A stretch of DNA of 64,000 nucleotides from Salvator merianae. Lineage: Eukaryota; Chordata; Lepidosauria; Squamata; Teiidae. How positions within the stretch are numbered: position 1 is the stretch's first letter; every line of letters starts with the position of its first letter. The stretch is taken from contig QVOM02000034.1 of the NCBI GenBank assembly GCA_003586115.2, positions 141,880,290-141,944,289 of the forward strand, written 5' to 3'. The translations under genes and the position numbers were made by a program. The notes beneath the pieces are model-generated. The model made no database searches and was not told the DNA's origin. It saw only the letters and a list, made by a program, of their open reading frames with translations. This document shows positions 33,301 through 43,415 of this stretch, piece by piece.

Positions 33301-34083
33301 GTAGCTTAGGCAAAATTTCTGTTGAGATATTTGAGTAGAAAAAGTACAGAGAGTGGTTCACCTATTTTTCACCTATTTCTTGTCTTACCCATATCCCTGT
33401 GGGAGATGAAAAGAGCCCTGTCTTTCTTCTTGCTGCTGTTATCACAGCAAAGAGAGCAGAGTGATGGAGAAACTGGCTATCTTTTAATTTTCAGTAGGCT
33501 TTTAGCACAGCATAAACAACTTCAGCTTTTCTCTGTTTTCAGTAGAGACAAGAGCTGTGCAGAAGTGGCTCCACAGCTGCCATGTGGAAGATGCGCTGTG
33601 GAAAAGACACCCTCTTTGTCTCCTTTTGGGGGCAGAGGGGTGCCATTTTCTGTGGCACCTTTCTGCAGGGTACAGGCACCTCCACCAATGACTGGGCTGG
33701 CAAAAGGGCCAGCACAATTCTGCTGCTACCAAAGAGAGAAATTGGACAGTGGTGGGTGTCTTCTTCCAGCCACGAGGGTACCTTGGAGAGGTAAGTGGGC
33801 AAAGTTCTGGAAAAATATTGCCCCCTTTCTCCATCAATATTTTCTGCAACCTCTGAGTGATCTGTAGGAAGGATTTGTGAGTCCCAGTTGACTGACAAAA
33901 GCAACCAATTAAAAAAAAGGTGGAGAGCCAAAAAGCAATTACTGAAATGAAGAAGCAGAGAGGAAAAACAAAACAGGAGTGGAGGGGGGGGGAGGAATAG
34001 TAAGATCCATTCTGATTCTTAAAGTAAATTCCTAGACTGAGAGATGCTCAGTGTACCCAGTGTTTAATTCTAAGGCTATGCTT
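33301..34083. other. 181-codon frame, not recognised
   Basis: The frame at 33322-33867 is the longest that I cannot assign to a LINE. Overlapping frames of 115 and 130 codons lie opposite. It has no domain, no repeat pattern and no flanking exon evidence that I can see, and its composition matches a chance frame in a GC-richer patch. A fragment of an unknown element is possible. Confidence 0.3.
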
Positions 34084-34084
34084 A

Positions 34085-34224
34085 GGGCCCTTTCTGCACT
34101 GGCCCTTAATCCAGATTATATTCTGGGATAGGGAGCTTCCATTTGCATGCTGGCTCAGACTACAGCAGATCCTGAGTGGGGCCTGCCATTGTCTGCATCA
34201 GCATGCAGATGCAACTTGGTCCTA
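34085..34224. mobile_element. GGGCCC/TGCAC short MITE, right end lost
   Basis: GGGCCCTTTCTGCACTGG, then CTTAATCCAGATTATATTCTGG, then GCATGC..GC in inverted copies (TTTGCATGCTGG / CAGCATGCAGATG) match the member at 42564. The right terminal repeat is degenerate (CTTGGTCC). TTA precedes the element and TAA follows. Confidence 0.6.
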
Positions 34225-34642
34225 ACTAGTTTTGTAAGCCTGAAACCTTCCTCTGTGCTTTGCAGTCATACAGTTAGGAAAAGAATGCAGTGACTCTTTT
34301 AGAAATGAAATATAAGGGCATCTCTGATCTTTTTCCAGAATCAGAAACCAAATGAAAATATCAGTAAAAAGAAGTAACACTTCTTTCTCTCATTGTTTTA
34401 CATTAGAATGCATTGAATAAAGTCATTGTGCTCAGTTCAAGAGGAATCAGTATATGTCTCCTGCCAGGAGAAGTGAGATCACACCTGCTGCAGGATCTTT
34501 TACCTCTCTAGAATTTGGGGGTCTCTTTCTGGTGTTTTGTATGATCCAGGGGATCTAGCCCATCATCTATCTGTCACTCAACTCATTCAGGTATTCTTGA
34601 ATTTCTGTTCCTAAGACATCAAGCAACCTAAAGCAGGGATGT

Positions 34643-34662
34643 ACACACACACACACACACAT
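34643..34662. repeat. (AC)n microsatellite
   Basis: Ten AC dinucleotides next to the left end of the hAT-like element. Confidence 0.95.
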
Positions 34663-34978
34663 AAAATCATTGTTATTCAAAAATCTGTATTTTCACTTTG
34701 TCAGTGAGTTTCATTGTTGAGAAATGCATTTTTTGCATTCTTTTTTGCATTTTTCACAATGTTTTTCCATCGAAAATGCCATTTACATGGTTTAAACACA
34801 GCAAAAAATGTGATAAATGTGAAAATTCGACAGATTTCATTTTTGCAAAAGAAGAGACCTTTTTGTTTTTGATTGAAAACTGTACATGAGAAAAAAGTAA
34901 TTTTCGTTTTGATATGGCAATTTCCAAAAACAAAATTTCGTATGAATTTTTGAATGTGGTTTGAAATTTGCACATCCC

Positions 34979-36818
34979 AATCAATAGAAACAGTTAATCA
35001 TGTGATAGAGACATTTGGGTGAGTGGCAGGACTGAAAATCAATGAGAAAAAAACCAAAATACTGGTAAAAAATATGACAAAGAAAGAGCAAGAACATCTG
35101 GGAAGAAAATCTGGTTTTGATATAGAAAAGAAAGTTAAATATTTAGGAGTATGGTTGACTAAACAAAATTTGGCATTGTATCAGAACAATTGCGTGAAAC
35201 TTTGGTCGCAAGTTAAGCAAGACTTGGAAAGATGGTCCAAATTGAAATTATCGTTACTGGGTAGAATCTCTGGGTTAAAAATGAACGTCTTGCCAAGAGT
35301 GATGTTTTTGTTTCAATCTATACCGATTATAATTAAAGATGAGGTATTCAAAAAGTGGCAAAAGGACTTGACAAGATTTATATGGCAAGGCAAAAAGCCA
35401 AGAATACGCTTTAAATTGATGCAAGATGCAAAAGAAAGAGGAGGGTTGGGTCTACCTAATTTAAAATTATATTTTGCTGCCTGTTGTTTAAGTTGGATTG
35501 CTAAATGGTTTTGGCTAAGAGATAAAAGATTGTTGCAACTGGAAGGTTTTGATTTAAGATATGGTTTACACGGTTACTTATGGTATGATAAAGTTAAAGT
35601 AAATGCGGCATTTAAGAATCATTATGTAAGACATGCGTTATGGATAACTTGGAGTAAGTACAGGAGTAAATTGTATCCTAGAATACCAATGTGGGTTTCA
35701 CCTCATGAAGCTTTGTTTAAAGAATTTGGGAGAAGGGAAAGATGGATTAAATATGAGGAGGTGTTGAGTAAAAATAATGAAACAGATGAATTCTCCTTGA
35801 AGACAAGAGATCAGTTAAACCAGGAGGGAACAGAGGTACAATGGCTAATGTATGCTCAATTGATGGATGTTTTTAAAGAAGATAAAAGAAGGATGAATTT
35901 TGAATTAGAAAGACAGAAATGGGAAGAAAAATTGGAAAAAGAAGAAAGGGGGATTATAGGGGTATTGTATGATTTTCTTTTGAAAATAGAATTAGAACAA
36001 GAGCAAGTTAAAGATTGTATGATAAAATGGGCACAAAATTTTGGTTATAATATTTCAGTGGAGCAATGGGAAAAATTGTGGATCAAAGATATGAAATTTA
36101 CTGTATGTAATATGTTGAAAGAAAATATATATAAGATGATGTATCGATGGTACTTAACACCTTTTAGAATTTCAAAAATGTATCAAGGTATGTCAAGTAA
36201 GTGTTGGAAATGTAAGAAGCATGAGGGTACTTTTTATCATATGTGGTGGACTTGTGTAAAACCCAAAAAGTATTGGGTTCAAATTCACACAGCTATGCAG
36301 AAAATTTTAAAGACAAACATTCCTTTTAGACCGGAATTATTCCTATTGGGGATAGTGGAAAATAATATTGAAGGTGTCAATGTGTTACTGCAAAATATGG
36401 TAACTGCTGCCAGAATTGTATATGCTCAGAAGTGGAAAGGAGAGTTATTACCAACGGTGGATGATTGGCTAGTGAAAATGATGGAGTTGGCCGAGATGGA
36501 CAAACTGACAAATCTTTTGAGAATTAAGACAGTTGATAGGTTTCACAGGAACTGGAGGCCCTTTATTGACTTTCTGCAAGAGATGGATAATGGACTTGCG
36601 ATGGCTGGATTTGAAGAATAAAAAAAAAAAAGAAGAGTTTCAGTGGAAAAAGAAGGAAAGAATACAGGATGTTGAAGAACAGGAAGTTTAGAAGAAACTG
36701 TTAATGAAGGGGGAATGTGATAATAATAATGATACAAGAATGTAAGGTAAACTGTAATTTTATATATTTGAAATACAAGAATAATAAAATATGTTTTAAA
36801 AATTTAAAAAAAAAAAAA
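34979..36818 (+). mobile_element. 5'-truncated L1 LINE with exact 16-bp TSD and poly(A)
   Basis: GAAATTTGCACATCCC occurs at 34963-34978 and again at 36819-36834, on either side of a segment ending in an A-run (36805-36818). These are the marks of target-primed reverse transcription. The insert of 1840 bp holds the last part of L1 ORF2 and a short 3' UTR (to about 36800, with AATAAAAT at 36784). It lies inside the hAT-like element, so it is the later of the two insertions. The exact duplication argues that it is young for this window. Confidence 0.95.
35023..36621 (+). CDS. L1 ORF2 C-terminal part (reverse transcriptase end, Cys-rich tail)
   Basis: This is an uninterrupted frame of 532 codons; the first codon is GTG, so it is a truncation product and not a natural start. 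One stop (TGA, 35020-35022) separates it from further in-frame L1 sequence upstream. The protein begins in the L1 reverse-transcriptase domain after the catalytic FADD-type motif: AGLKINEKKTKIL, VKYLGVWLTK, then the thumb block LTRFIWQGKKPRI and GGLGLPNLKLYFAACCLSWI (residues about 120-160). The C-terminal Cys-rich segment is present: C394, C397, H406 and C411 in CWKCKKHEG...YHMWWTC. The frame ends LTNLLRIKT...FIDFLQEMD, as in the minus-strand L1 at 60250. Endonuclease and catalytic palm are missing, so it cannot encode an active enzyme. Confidence 0.92.
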   Translation: MAGLKINEKKTKILVKNMTKKEQEHLGRKSGFDIEKKVKYLGVWLTKQNLALYQNNCVKLWSQVKQDLERWSKLKLSLLGRISGLKMNVLPRVMFLFQSIPIIIKDEVFKKWQKDLTRFIWQGKKPRIRFKLMQDAKERGGLGLPNLKLYFAACCLSWIAKWFWLRDKRLLQLEGFDLRYGLHGYLWYDKVKVNAAFKNHYVRHALWITWSKYRSKLYPRIPMWVSPHEALFKEFGRRERWIKYEEVLSKNNETDEFSLKTRDQLNQEGTEVQWLMYAQLMDVFKEDKRRMNFELERQKWEEKLEKEERGIIGVLYDFLLKIELEQEQVKDCMIKWAQNFGYNISVEQWEKLWIKDMKFTVCNMLKENIYKMMYRWYLTPFRISKMYQGMSSKCWKCKKHEGTFYHMWWTCVKPKKYWVQIHTAMQKILKTNIPFRPELFLLGIVENNIEGVNVLLQNMVTAARIVYAQKWKGELLPTVDDWLVKMMELAEMDKLTNLLRIKTVDRFHRNWRPFIDFLQEMDNGLAMAGFEE

Positions 36819-36844
36819 GAAATTTGCACATCCCTAAGCTAAAG

Positions 36845-37282
36845 CAGTACCTTCTCCCACACAGCCCTTGCCTGTCAATTAAGATCTTCTTGTGAGACCC
36901 TCCTGGTGACCCTATCCCTGGATAACATCTACTGGGCAATAGTTAGAGACAGGTCATTCTCTGTTGTGGCTCCCAGTCTTTGGAACAACCTGTCTTTAGG
37001 GATTTGCCAGGTATGGTTACAAATTCCTCTATGGCACCTGTTGAAAACTCACATATTCATCCAGGAATTTGGTGATATCATTTGGCCTCCAGGTAAAGAA
37101 AGATTTATCTTCCTTTTTGTTTCAAATTTGAGGATTTTATTGTAGTTTCTAACTTTTTCCCTATTTTTAACCATTTGTTTTATCTTTATGTTGGCTGTAC
37201 TTTTTGTAAACTGCTCTAGGACCTAGATGAAGAGTGGTCTAAAAATGACATACATGCATGCATATATTCATTCATACATATC
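36845..37282 (+). mobile_element. L2 LINE 3' end
   Basis: The frame 36906-37145 contains RSFSVVAPSLWNNLSLGI and LLKTHIF, the C-terminal block of L2 ORF2 in squamates. The 3' UTR follows with TGTAAACTGCTCTAGGACC and GAGTGGTCTAAAAATG, then decays into short ATGCAT-type repeats and a (TCTA)n run. It is 5'-truncated and abuts the right duplication of the hAT-like element. Confidence 0.8.
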
Positions 37283-37288
37283 TGTCTG

Positions 37289-37334
<46 letters not shown>
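37283..37334. repeat. (TCTA)n microsatellite between two L2 3' ends
   Basis: About 12 TCTA units, preceded by TCTGTCTG. It lies exactly where the sense L2 tail ends and the antisense L2 tail begins. Confidence 0.95.
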
Positions 37335-37546
37335 CCACCAAATACCCAAAGACCTAAGGGCAGGTCACAACAAAATTATTATAAAAGCAGATAGAACAGA
37401 TGGACTAAAGCAGTGACAGTGTCTGCAAGAGGAGGGAATGTTGTTCCCTTATCCAAAGGCCAGGAAAAAGAGGTGTATCTTCACAGTCATCTCAATACAT
37501 ACAATGAGGGTGCCTGATGCATCTCACAGGGGAGACTGTTCCACAG

Positions 37547-37820
37547 GGGAGGCATGGTGGCGCAGAAGGCTAAGGCACTGTTTGAAAGCAAGTAATTGCA
37601 AATAGATTAATAGGGAGCATCACATTGTGTGATGTGGAAGATAGATAGATGTAAGCCTTCTGACGAAAAATAACCTTGCAAGCCCCTTTGAGTCAGCTTC
37701 GGCCGAGAAAAGCGGGGTATAAAAACCAAGTTCTTCTTCTTCTTCTTCTTCTTCTTCTTCTTCTTCTTCTTCTTCTTCTTCTTCTTCTTCTTCTTCTTCT
37801 TCTTCTTCTTCTTCTTCTTC
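37547..37820 (+). mobile_element. tRNA-derived SINE with a 90-bp (TTC)n tail, B box deleted
   Basis: The head GGCATGGTGGCGCAGAAGGC has an A-box-like TGGCGCAGAAGG. The body (GAAAGCAAGTAATTGCA..., GGGAGCATCACATTGTGTGA, GCCGAGAAAAGCGGGGTATA) ends in 30 TTC units (37731-37820). Compared with the sister copy at 45523-45775, this one jumps from GGCACTG straight to TTTGAAAGC, losing about 100 bp including the B box. The insertion sits in the L2 tail. Confidence 0.85.
37731..37820. repeat. (TTC)n microsatellite, 30 units
   Basis: Perfect TTC repeat for 90 bp, the expanded tail of the SINE. It creates poly-Leu and poly-Lys reading frames on the two strands, which are not genes. Confidence 0.98.
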
Positions 37821-38227
37821 ATAGCCTGGGCCCTATCACCGAGATTGCCCTCCCACATGTCCCCAACCCCTTAAATACCATCCAGAGTGCCTCACCAGAA
37901 ATTCTGAGCGCATGGTTAGGTCCATATGGGAGGAGGCATTCCTTTAGATATTTGGGACCCAAGCCATTTCGGGCCTTCTAAGTTAACATTAATACCTTGA
38001 CCTGGGCCCGGTAGCAAATAAGCAATCAGTGCAGTTTCTTTTGGGCCCAGTGTGATGTTCCATCAGCGCCAATTAGCAGTCTAGCTACTGCATTCTGCAC
38101 CCGCTGCAGCATCGGAACTGTCTTCAAGTGTCAACCCCATATAGAGCACATAATAATAGTCCAGTCTAGAAGTTACCAATGGATGGATTACTGTAGCCAG
38201 ACCATCTTTGTCCAGAAAGGGTCATAG

Positions 38228-38635
38228 CTAGCGATCCAGCTGTAGCTGGAAATGGGCGCTCCTGGCCACCACCTTCTCCAGAGCTTTACATGTCAGTGCA
38301 GAGTCCAAGAGTATCCCCAAATTACACACCTGTCCCTTCCAGGGCAAAGAAACTCCATCAAGAATAAGATGCCTTCCTTCTTCATGGACAAGAGACCCTG
38401 TAATACACAGCACCTCCATCTTGTCTTGATTCAGTTTAAATATATTGGGTCCCATCCAGCTCATTATTGCCTCCAAGCAATTATCAAGCACTTTGACTGC
38501 CTCTCCTGATTCAGATGGCATGAAGAAATAGAGCTGAGTGTCATCTGCATATTGAAGACATTTCACCCCCAAACTCCTGATGACCTCTTCCACCAGCTTC
38601 TTATAGATGTTAAAGAGCATGGGAGATAAGATCAA
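38228..38635 (-). pseudogene. L2 reverse-transcriptase core fragment with intact YADD
   Basis: The 135-codon frame spans RT motifs 4 to 7 of the L2 clade: LSPMLFNIYKK at the start, then the catalytic QYADDTQLYFFMPS (residues about 28-41), LEAIMSWMGPNIFKLNQDK, and GILLDSALTCKALEKVV. It would end at the natural thumb region but a stop follows QLQLDR. Upstream motifs are present in other frames on the same strand, so the parent frame is broken by indels. Function known of the family: copying LINE RNA into DNA at the target site; this copy is not functional. Confidence 0.88.
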
Positions 38636-38838
38636 TCTCTGAGGAACCCCACAAGTGAGTTCCCAGGGCTAAGAAGAATTCTCCCACAACCCCTCTCTCT
38701 CATTGACCTTGGAGACAGGAGTGGAACCAATACAACAGAGTGCCTCCAACTCCCAAATTCTATAGCCTTTCCAGAAGGATATCATGGTCAAAAGTTATCA
38801 AAAGCCTCTAAGAGATCTGGGGGACCAACAGAGTAATA

Positions 38839-39199
38839 GGGTCTTTTTGCACTGACCAGCTTAGAATGGTATAATTATACTATTCTAAGCTGGTCAGGAC
38901 CCAGCAGCTAAGTGGCCATTCATACTGCAAGTACTAATGCAGTACAAATGCAGTTCTGATCACCATGACAGAAGCCAGAGCAACATCTGGCCATTATTAT
39001 GGTGATCAGGACACGTGTGTGACTGCACAGCTGCAGCTATTTCACACTGCTGCCTTGCAGCATTTGCACCCAGAAGTGCCAACACTGTTGACTTGGAGCA
39101 AAGCAGCTGCTCCTGGTAAAGCTGTGGACACAGCAAGTGCAGATGCATTTCACCAGTGAGCGTCCACTCACTCACTAACAGGTAAGCACAAACAGGTCC
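38839..39199. mobile_element. 361-bp MITE of the GGGCC/TGCAC family in the L2 reverse-transcriptase region
   Basis: GGGTCTTTTTGCACTGACC at the left and GGTAAGCACAAACAGGTCC at the right are terminal repeats. ATA precedes and ATG follows (imperfect duplication). Near the left end CAGCTTAGAATGG...CCATTCTAAGCTGG-like sequence forms a hairpin (38860-38895). It splits the L2 frame between the VTLIDGLLQEKDRE block and the FDNF block. Confidence 0.82.
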
Positions 39200-40710
39200 A
39201 TGCTCTCCCTGTCTTTCTCCTGGAGAAGGCCATCAATCAGGGTGACCAATTTCAGTGGCATAACTGGGCCTGAAGCCAAATTGGGACTAGAAAATAATCT
39301 TCTTCCAGGCATGCTTGCAATTAGGCAGCTATGGCTTTCTCCAGTATCTTGCCCAGAAAGGATATAGTGGCCACTTGCCAGTAGTTTTTTAGTTCATCTG
39401 GATCCAAGGAGGGCCTCTTGAAGAGAGGGCACACCACTGCCTCTTTTGAGAGCCAGTGGTACCACCCTATCTCTCAAGGAGGCATTCACCATTCCCTGAA
39501 CTCACCTAAACATACCTTGCTGCTAGAATTTAACAGGCAAGAAGGGCAAGGATCAGAAAGCATGTGGTCAGCCAAACCCCAACAAGCAGCTTGTCCACAT
39601 CCTCAGGCCTCAGTTATTGAAACTGATCCAAGATAAACTGCACCAGGTGGTTTTCTGGACACTTCCTCCAGATTGTTTTTAACTGTGGCATCCAGTCCAA
39701 CAAATTTGTCACAGGAAATACAAGGTAACAACCACACTTGTCTCCTTGGGCTAGATCTCAAAATGCCATTTACCACTTGAAAAACTCTGCCAGACAACTT
39801 CCTGAGGACACTATGGTGGCAGAGAAACGGATCCATTTTGCTGCCACCAATGTCACATCTTAGGCATGATAATGTCCTCTAATCTGTTCAGTTAGACTCA
39901 TAGTGGGATTTCACCACCAGCACCCTAGCCATCAATTCTCCTGCTTCATTGCCCATGGCTCCAAGGAATACCAAGGCGCTTTATGGGCTACAGAGCTGCA
40001 TTGAGAGTGCTTGTGTGCAATCAAGTCGATGACCCTGGTCACCTCATGAATCTACAGCAAGACCAGAGCCTTGGAGGAGTGCCATCCATGTCAACCAGGG
40101 AAGCCCCCAGAGCATTCAGGAATCACTGAGATTCCATAAGTCTCCCAGGACAGACCATCTCAGTGCATCCCCCACCCCTGCACAGAGAGCTGCCACTGCC
40201 AGTACAAATTTTATCTTTGAGTGATCCATCCATGACAATGGGCTTATCACCAGTCGTCCTATCAACAGATCCATCCAGTCTATGTCAAAAAGCAAATTGA
40301 GCATATTTCCTGCTTTGTATGTTGGAACATATTGAGAGAGCCACGTGCTTGTCATGGAGCCCATGAAGAGCTGAACTTGTTTACTGGGGCTCTGTCTCAG
40401 TATGGATGTTGAAATCTCCAACACCATGGTGGCAGGGTCTTCCAACATCACATCTGAGATGATCTTAGCCAGCTCAGATAGGGAGGCTGCTGGGCAGTGG
40501 GTGGGAGGTATCCCAGCAGCATCTCTATCCTGTCCCTCTGGAAATAAAATAAAACCCTCCAACTGTTGCAAATACTGTATTCACAAAGGAGAGTAACTGC
40601 TCATTGTCAAGCATGTGTTCTGCATGAAGTTAATAATGTAGCATAAAATCCAAATGGATCAACTGATTTCCTTGACTGACCTAACATTATCTTCTTTGCT
40701 CATCTGGATC

Positions 40711-40750
40711 TTCTAACATCATATGCAGTCTTCTAACATCATACGCAGTC
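40711..40750. repeat. 20-bp tandem duplication
   Basis: CTTCTAACATCATATGCAGT is followed directly by CTTCTAACATCATACGCAGT (one difference). Confidence 0.9.
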
Positions 40751-41320
40751 AAATAAAATGTCCAGCATTTCTATGGCATTTAGTTCATATTGGATAGATT
40801 ATGCTTTTTACAATTTGCCATTGTCAGTCATCAGTTAAGTATTTTTGGTTTTATGATGACAGGTGATTTGCAAGTAAAAAATATTTAGGCAGAGAAACCA
40901 AACAAGGTCAAGAACACAGAATAAGAAATGCACTAACACAGCAGCCAAGCTATTTAGACTGGCTCTTCTTTCAATCTGCCATTACATCAAGGCTTCATAT
41001 AGCTTCATAATGCTACAGCTTGCTTCACAATTATTCTTTCTTGTTGGTAATCATGGACAGCTTCTTATATATTCTTTTTATTTTATTTAATCCCTCTAGA
41101 ATAGAAAACAATAGAAAACCAATGAAAACATCAAAATCAACTTTTTGATCCTCTTGATGTACAGCAAACAGAGAATACCTGACAGTTGCAATTAGCCAGG
41201 AAAATTAAACTACCACACTAACCACAGCCTAAGAGTGCAACAACTCAAACAAACCCCTCCTATAGCTCCTGTCCATCCCAATGGGGTAGGAATCTCCTGG
41301 CCACTTTTTCAGGGAATAAT
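40751..41320. other. No recognised feature
   Basis: AT-rich sequence. Confidence 0.4.
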
Positions 41321-41324
41321 GAAG

Positions 41325-41485
41325 TAATAAGAGCAGAGAGCTCTTCCAGCAACAGGTAATATGCTCAAGGAGGGGGAGGGGGAGCCTACAATAATTACAC
41401 TTGTTTCAGATTCAAAAATGAAGGCTAGGTTTAAATGTATGGAATGATTGGATTGAAATACTCAGAAAACCAAGTGTATAAAAGT
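41325..41485 (+). repeat. Unclassified dispersed repeat, pair B
   Basis: Direct-orientation partner of 33138-33300 (AATAAGAGCAGAGAGCTCT, GATTCAAAAATGAAGG, GAATGATTGGA, CAGAAAACCAAGTGT). Old and degraded. Confidence 0.5.
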
Positions 41486-42560
41486 TAGTCCATATATATG
41501 GATGCAATATGAAATGGCAACTTTCATTTGTTGCATATTATATATTACAGTGTGCCTCCCTACATTAACCATGAAGTTTGATGAAATATAGTGATGCTTC
41601 TTAGTATTTGGGAAGCCTGTAGGAGCAGTTCTATGGACTTCTAAGTCATCAAGGAGGCCTTGGGGCCACAAGAGGAGTTTAAGCAACCCAACAAAGACTG
41701 AATGCCAGCCCGCCACCTGCCTCTTCCAAAAGAGGCAGACACAAATGGTCATCTAGCCAGTCACTGGGGCAGTGGGATGGTTAAAAAGAAAGGTCTTGGA
41801 AGGAAGGTGGCAGGATGAGTAAGAAAAGGGTAAAATGGGCAATCGACGAGGGTCAGCAGGACGAGCAGGACAAGGTTGACATTTGGCGTAGACAAGTTTG
41901 AGAAAGTGGTGGTGATGGGAGAGCAAGGAAGGATGAAAATGTTGGTAATGACAGAGGATGAGAAAAGAAGCAAGGGTGACAACCCCTCCATAAAGCATCC
42001 AAGTTCACACCTCTGCTGAACGTGGTAATATCATGACTGGAAAAAGTGGGAAAGAATACCACAGTTGTTTGGGGGCAGTGGAGACCAGGGGACAGCTTAT
42101 ATGTTGCAATGTTCTTACTTTTCGTCAAAGCAAAATATATCAGAAGAAAAACACGGCTTGACAAGGAAATCTGTACATGATAACAGGTGGCATGTGCCTG
42201 CACGTCTAAGACTCCAATCAGGAAAGGTTAATAGCTTGTGAATTTCTTCAGAAGGCTTCGCTTGTTTTGCATGGCAGGTAGAATTCTTCCCCTGTCAGGA
42301 CTGTTGAATAATTGGGAGACACAATGCTTTGGGCTGCACTTTATTAAGTTTTTCTTTCTCTTCCCAACATCTTTTATACTTCACCCACTAAGCAGACAGT
42401 TTTTGACCACTATAGTTTCTAATTTGGCCTTTTCAAACTTTTCCATTCATTTTACAGTTGCTTTTTTTAGAAGAATGCAATGGAGGCCAAAAATATTTCT
42501 CTTGCTTATTAGAGATAATACATGTTTCAATTCATAACTACACAACTCTTGCTAGAAATG
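41486..42560. other. No recognised feature; strand-biased purine-rich stretch
   Basis: From 41765 to 41985 the plus strand is rich in G and A. This keeps several minus-strand frames open (41753-42203) without any domain. Confidence 0.45.
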
Positions 42561-42563
42561 TAG

Positions 42564-42725
42564 GGCCCTTTCTTCACTGGACCTTATTTTGGATTATGGA
42601 CTATTCCTAGAATAGGAACATGCCATCTGCATGCTAGTGCAGACTATGGCAGATCCCGCCTGACAGCTGATGTAGTCTGCACTGGCATGTGGATGGCAGG
42701 AATAATGCTCAGCGCAGAAAGAGCC
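42564..42725. mobile_element. 162-bp palindromic MITE, TSD TAG
   Basis: GGCCCTTTCTTCACTGG at the left pairs with a right end of GCGCAGAAAGAGCC. TAG flanks both sides (42561-42563, 42726-42728). The centre folds on GCCATCTGCATGCTAGTGCAGACTA and its inverted partner (TAGTCTGCACTGGCATGTGGATGGC), given here by the paired words GCATGCTAGTGCAGACTA / TAGTCTGCACTGGCATG. Confidence 0.82.
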
Positions 42726-42729
42726 TAGC

Positions 42730-43066
42730 TCTGATTATAGCTCTTATGAAATCACTTATTGGTATGGAAAGCAATGACGGAAACAACAAAATGTGCCAAC
42801 AGGGTGGTTATGGTGTGGTTGTGTCGTTCATTGCTGAAGTGCAACTCCCATCAATCCCATCCAGTATTCTGAAGGGCAAGGAATGATGAAAATTGGAGTT
42901 CAGGAAAATTGGAGTTCATGGTTTGGCAGGTTAGCACTTATAGCTTTGTTTTAAGTTTATAATCTACATTCCAAGTTAACATAGTCCAATACAACAAAAT
43001 AATCTTTGGTCGAAGGCTGTGATCAGACACAGCAAAAGGGGTGCCTCGTAGGTGCCTCAGAGAGAC
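42730..43066. other. No recognised feature; 16-bp direct duplication near 42885
   Basis: AAAATTGGAGTTCA occurs twice in tandem (42889-42920). Nothing else is assigned. Confidence 0.45.
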
Positions 43067-43069
43067 AGT

Positions 43070-43412
43070 GGGCCTTTTCACACTTTAAGCTAGCGAGCAG
43101 CTAGTTTAAAGGCTAGCTGGGTGCAGTAAAGTCTGCTCCACAAGTTGTCCAGGAGCAGCTATTCTGCTCCCAGTCAAGTGCATTTACACCAGCTTCCAGG
43201 GGCAAATGCCCAGCCGTGCTACACCTACACTTGCACCTGCACAGTGCTGCTGGTCACCTTGGCACCATGCTGTCATGGTGAGCTTTAGGAGCAGGATACC
43301 AGCACTGACAGTGCAAATGCTGTATCCTGCTCGTATTCAAGTCTAGGGCCCTGCAGTGCGGTTGGTGCCCATGCTACAGGGTTACTTCCACCTGTTAAGT
43401 GTGCAAACGCCC
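43070..43412. mobile_element. 343-bp MITE, GGGCC/TGCAC family, TSD AGT
   Basis: GGGCCTTTTCACACTTTAAG and TTAAGTGTGCAAACGCCC are terminal repeats. AGT flanks both sides (43067-43069, 43413-43415). A subterminal hairpin (CTAGCGAGCAGCTAG) follows the left end. Interior words match 24975-25489 (GGGCAAATGC, CACTGACAGTGCAAATGC). Confidence 0.85.
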
Positions 43413-43415
43413 AGT

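Larger units (their letters stand above)
34634..36836. mobile_element. Small hAT-like element split by an L1
   Basis: The left end CAGGGATGTACA and the right end TGCACATCCCTA are inverted repeats of the same type as the hAT element at 20017. The flanks ACCTAAAG (34626-34633) and AGCTAAAG (36837-36844) match at 7 of 8 positions, the hAT duplication length. The host part is about 347 bp, AT-rich, with CATTTTTTGCAT-type hairpins and an (AC)n run at 34643-34661. The L1 insertion makes up the rest. Confidence 0.75.
37335..40595 (-). mobile_element. Long antisense L2 LINE (endonuclease end, reverse transcriptase, 3' UTR) with two insertions
   Basis: Reading down the minus strand: the frame 40571-40116 has the C-terminal endonuclease block (SQYVPTYKAGNMLNLLF and PLSWMDHSKIKF, the position of the family's SDH motif). 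A degraded linker follows. The reverse transcriptase then begins with blocks like SLDPDELKNYWQVATISFL (NYRPIS position) and VTLIDGLLQEKDRE (39190-39250 region). The frame 38635-38228 (135 codons) carries LSPMLFNIY, QYADDTQLYF (catalytic YADD intact), LNQDKMEVL and LGILLDSAL. The C-terminus and tail run to 37335. Stops and frameshifts elsewhere make it dead. A MITE (38839-39199) and a SINE with (TTC)n (37547-37820) interrupt it. The 5' end is missing beyond about 40595. Confidence 0.88.

Noticed and set aside
33322..33867. 181-codon gene
   Set aside because: No recognisable domain, overlapping frames opposite, no splice or promoter evidence. Kept only as an unrecognised frame.
37607..37981. 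Poly-Lys or poly-Leu protein
   Set aside because: Product of the (TTC)n microsatellite at the SINE tail.
41753..42203. Minus-strand gene with hydrophobic segments
   Set aside because: The frames are kept open by a purine-rich plus strand and have low-complexity composition and no domain.
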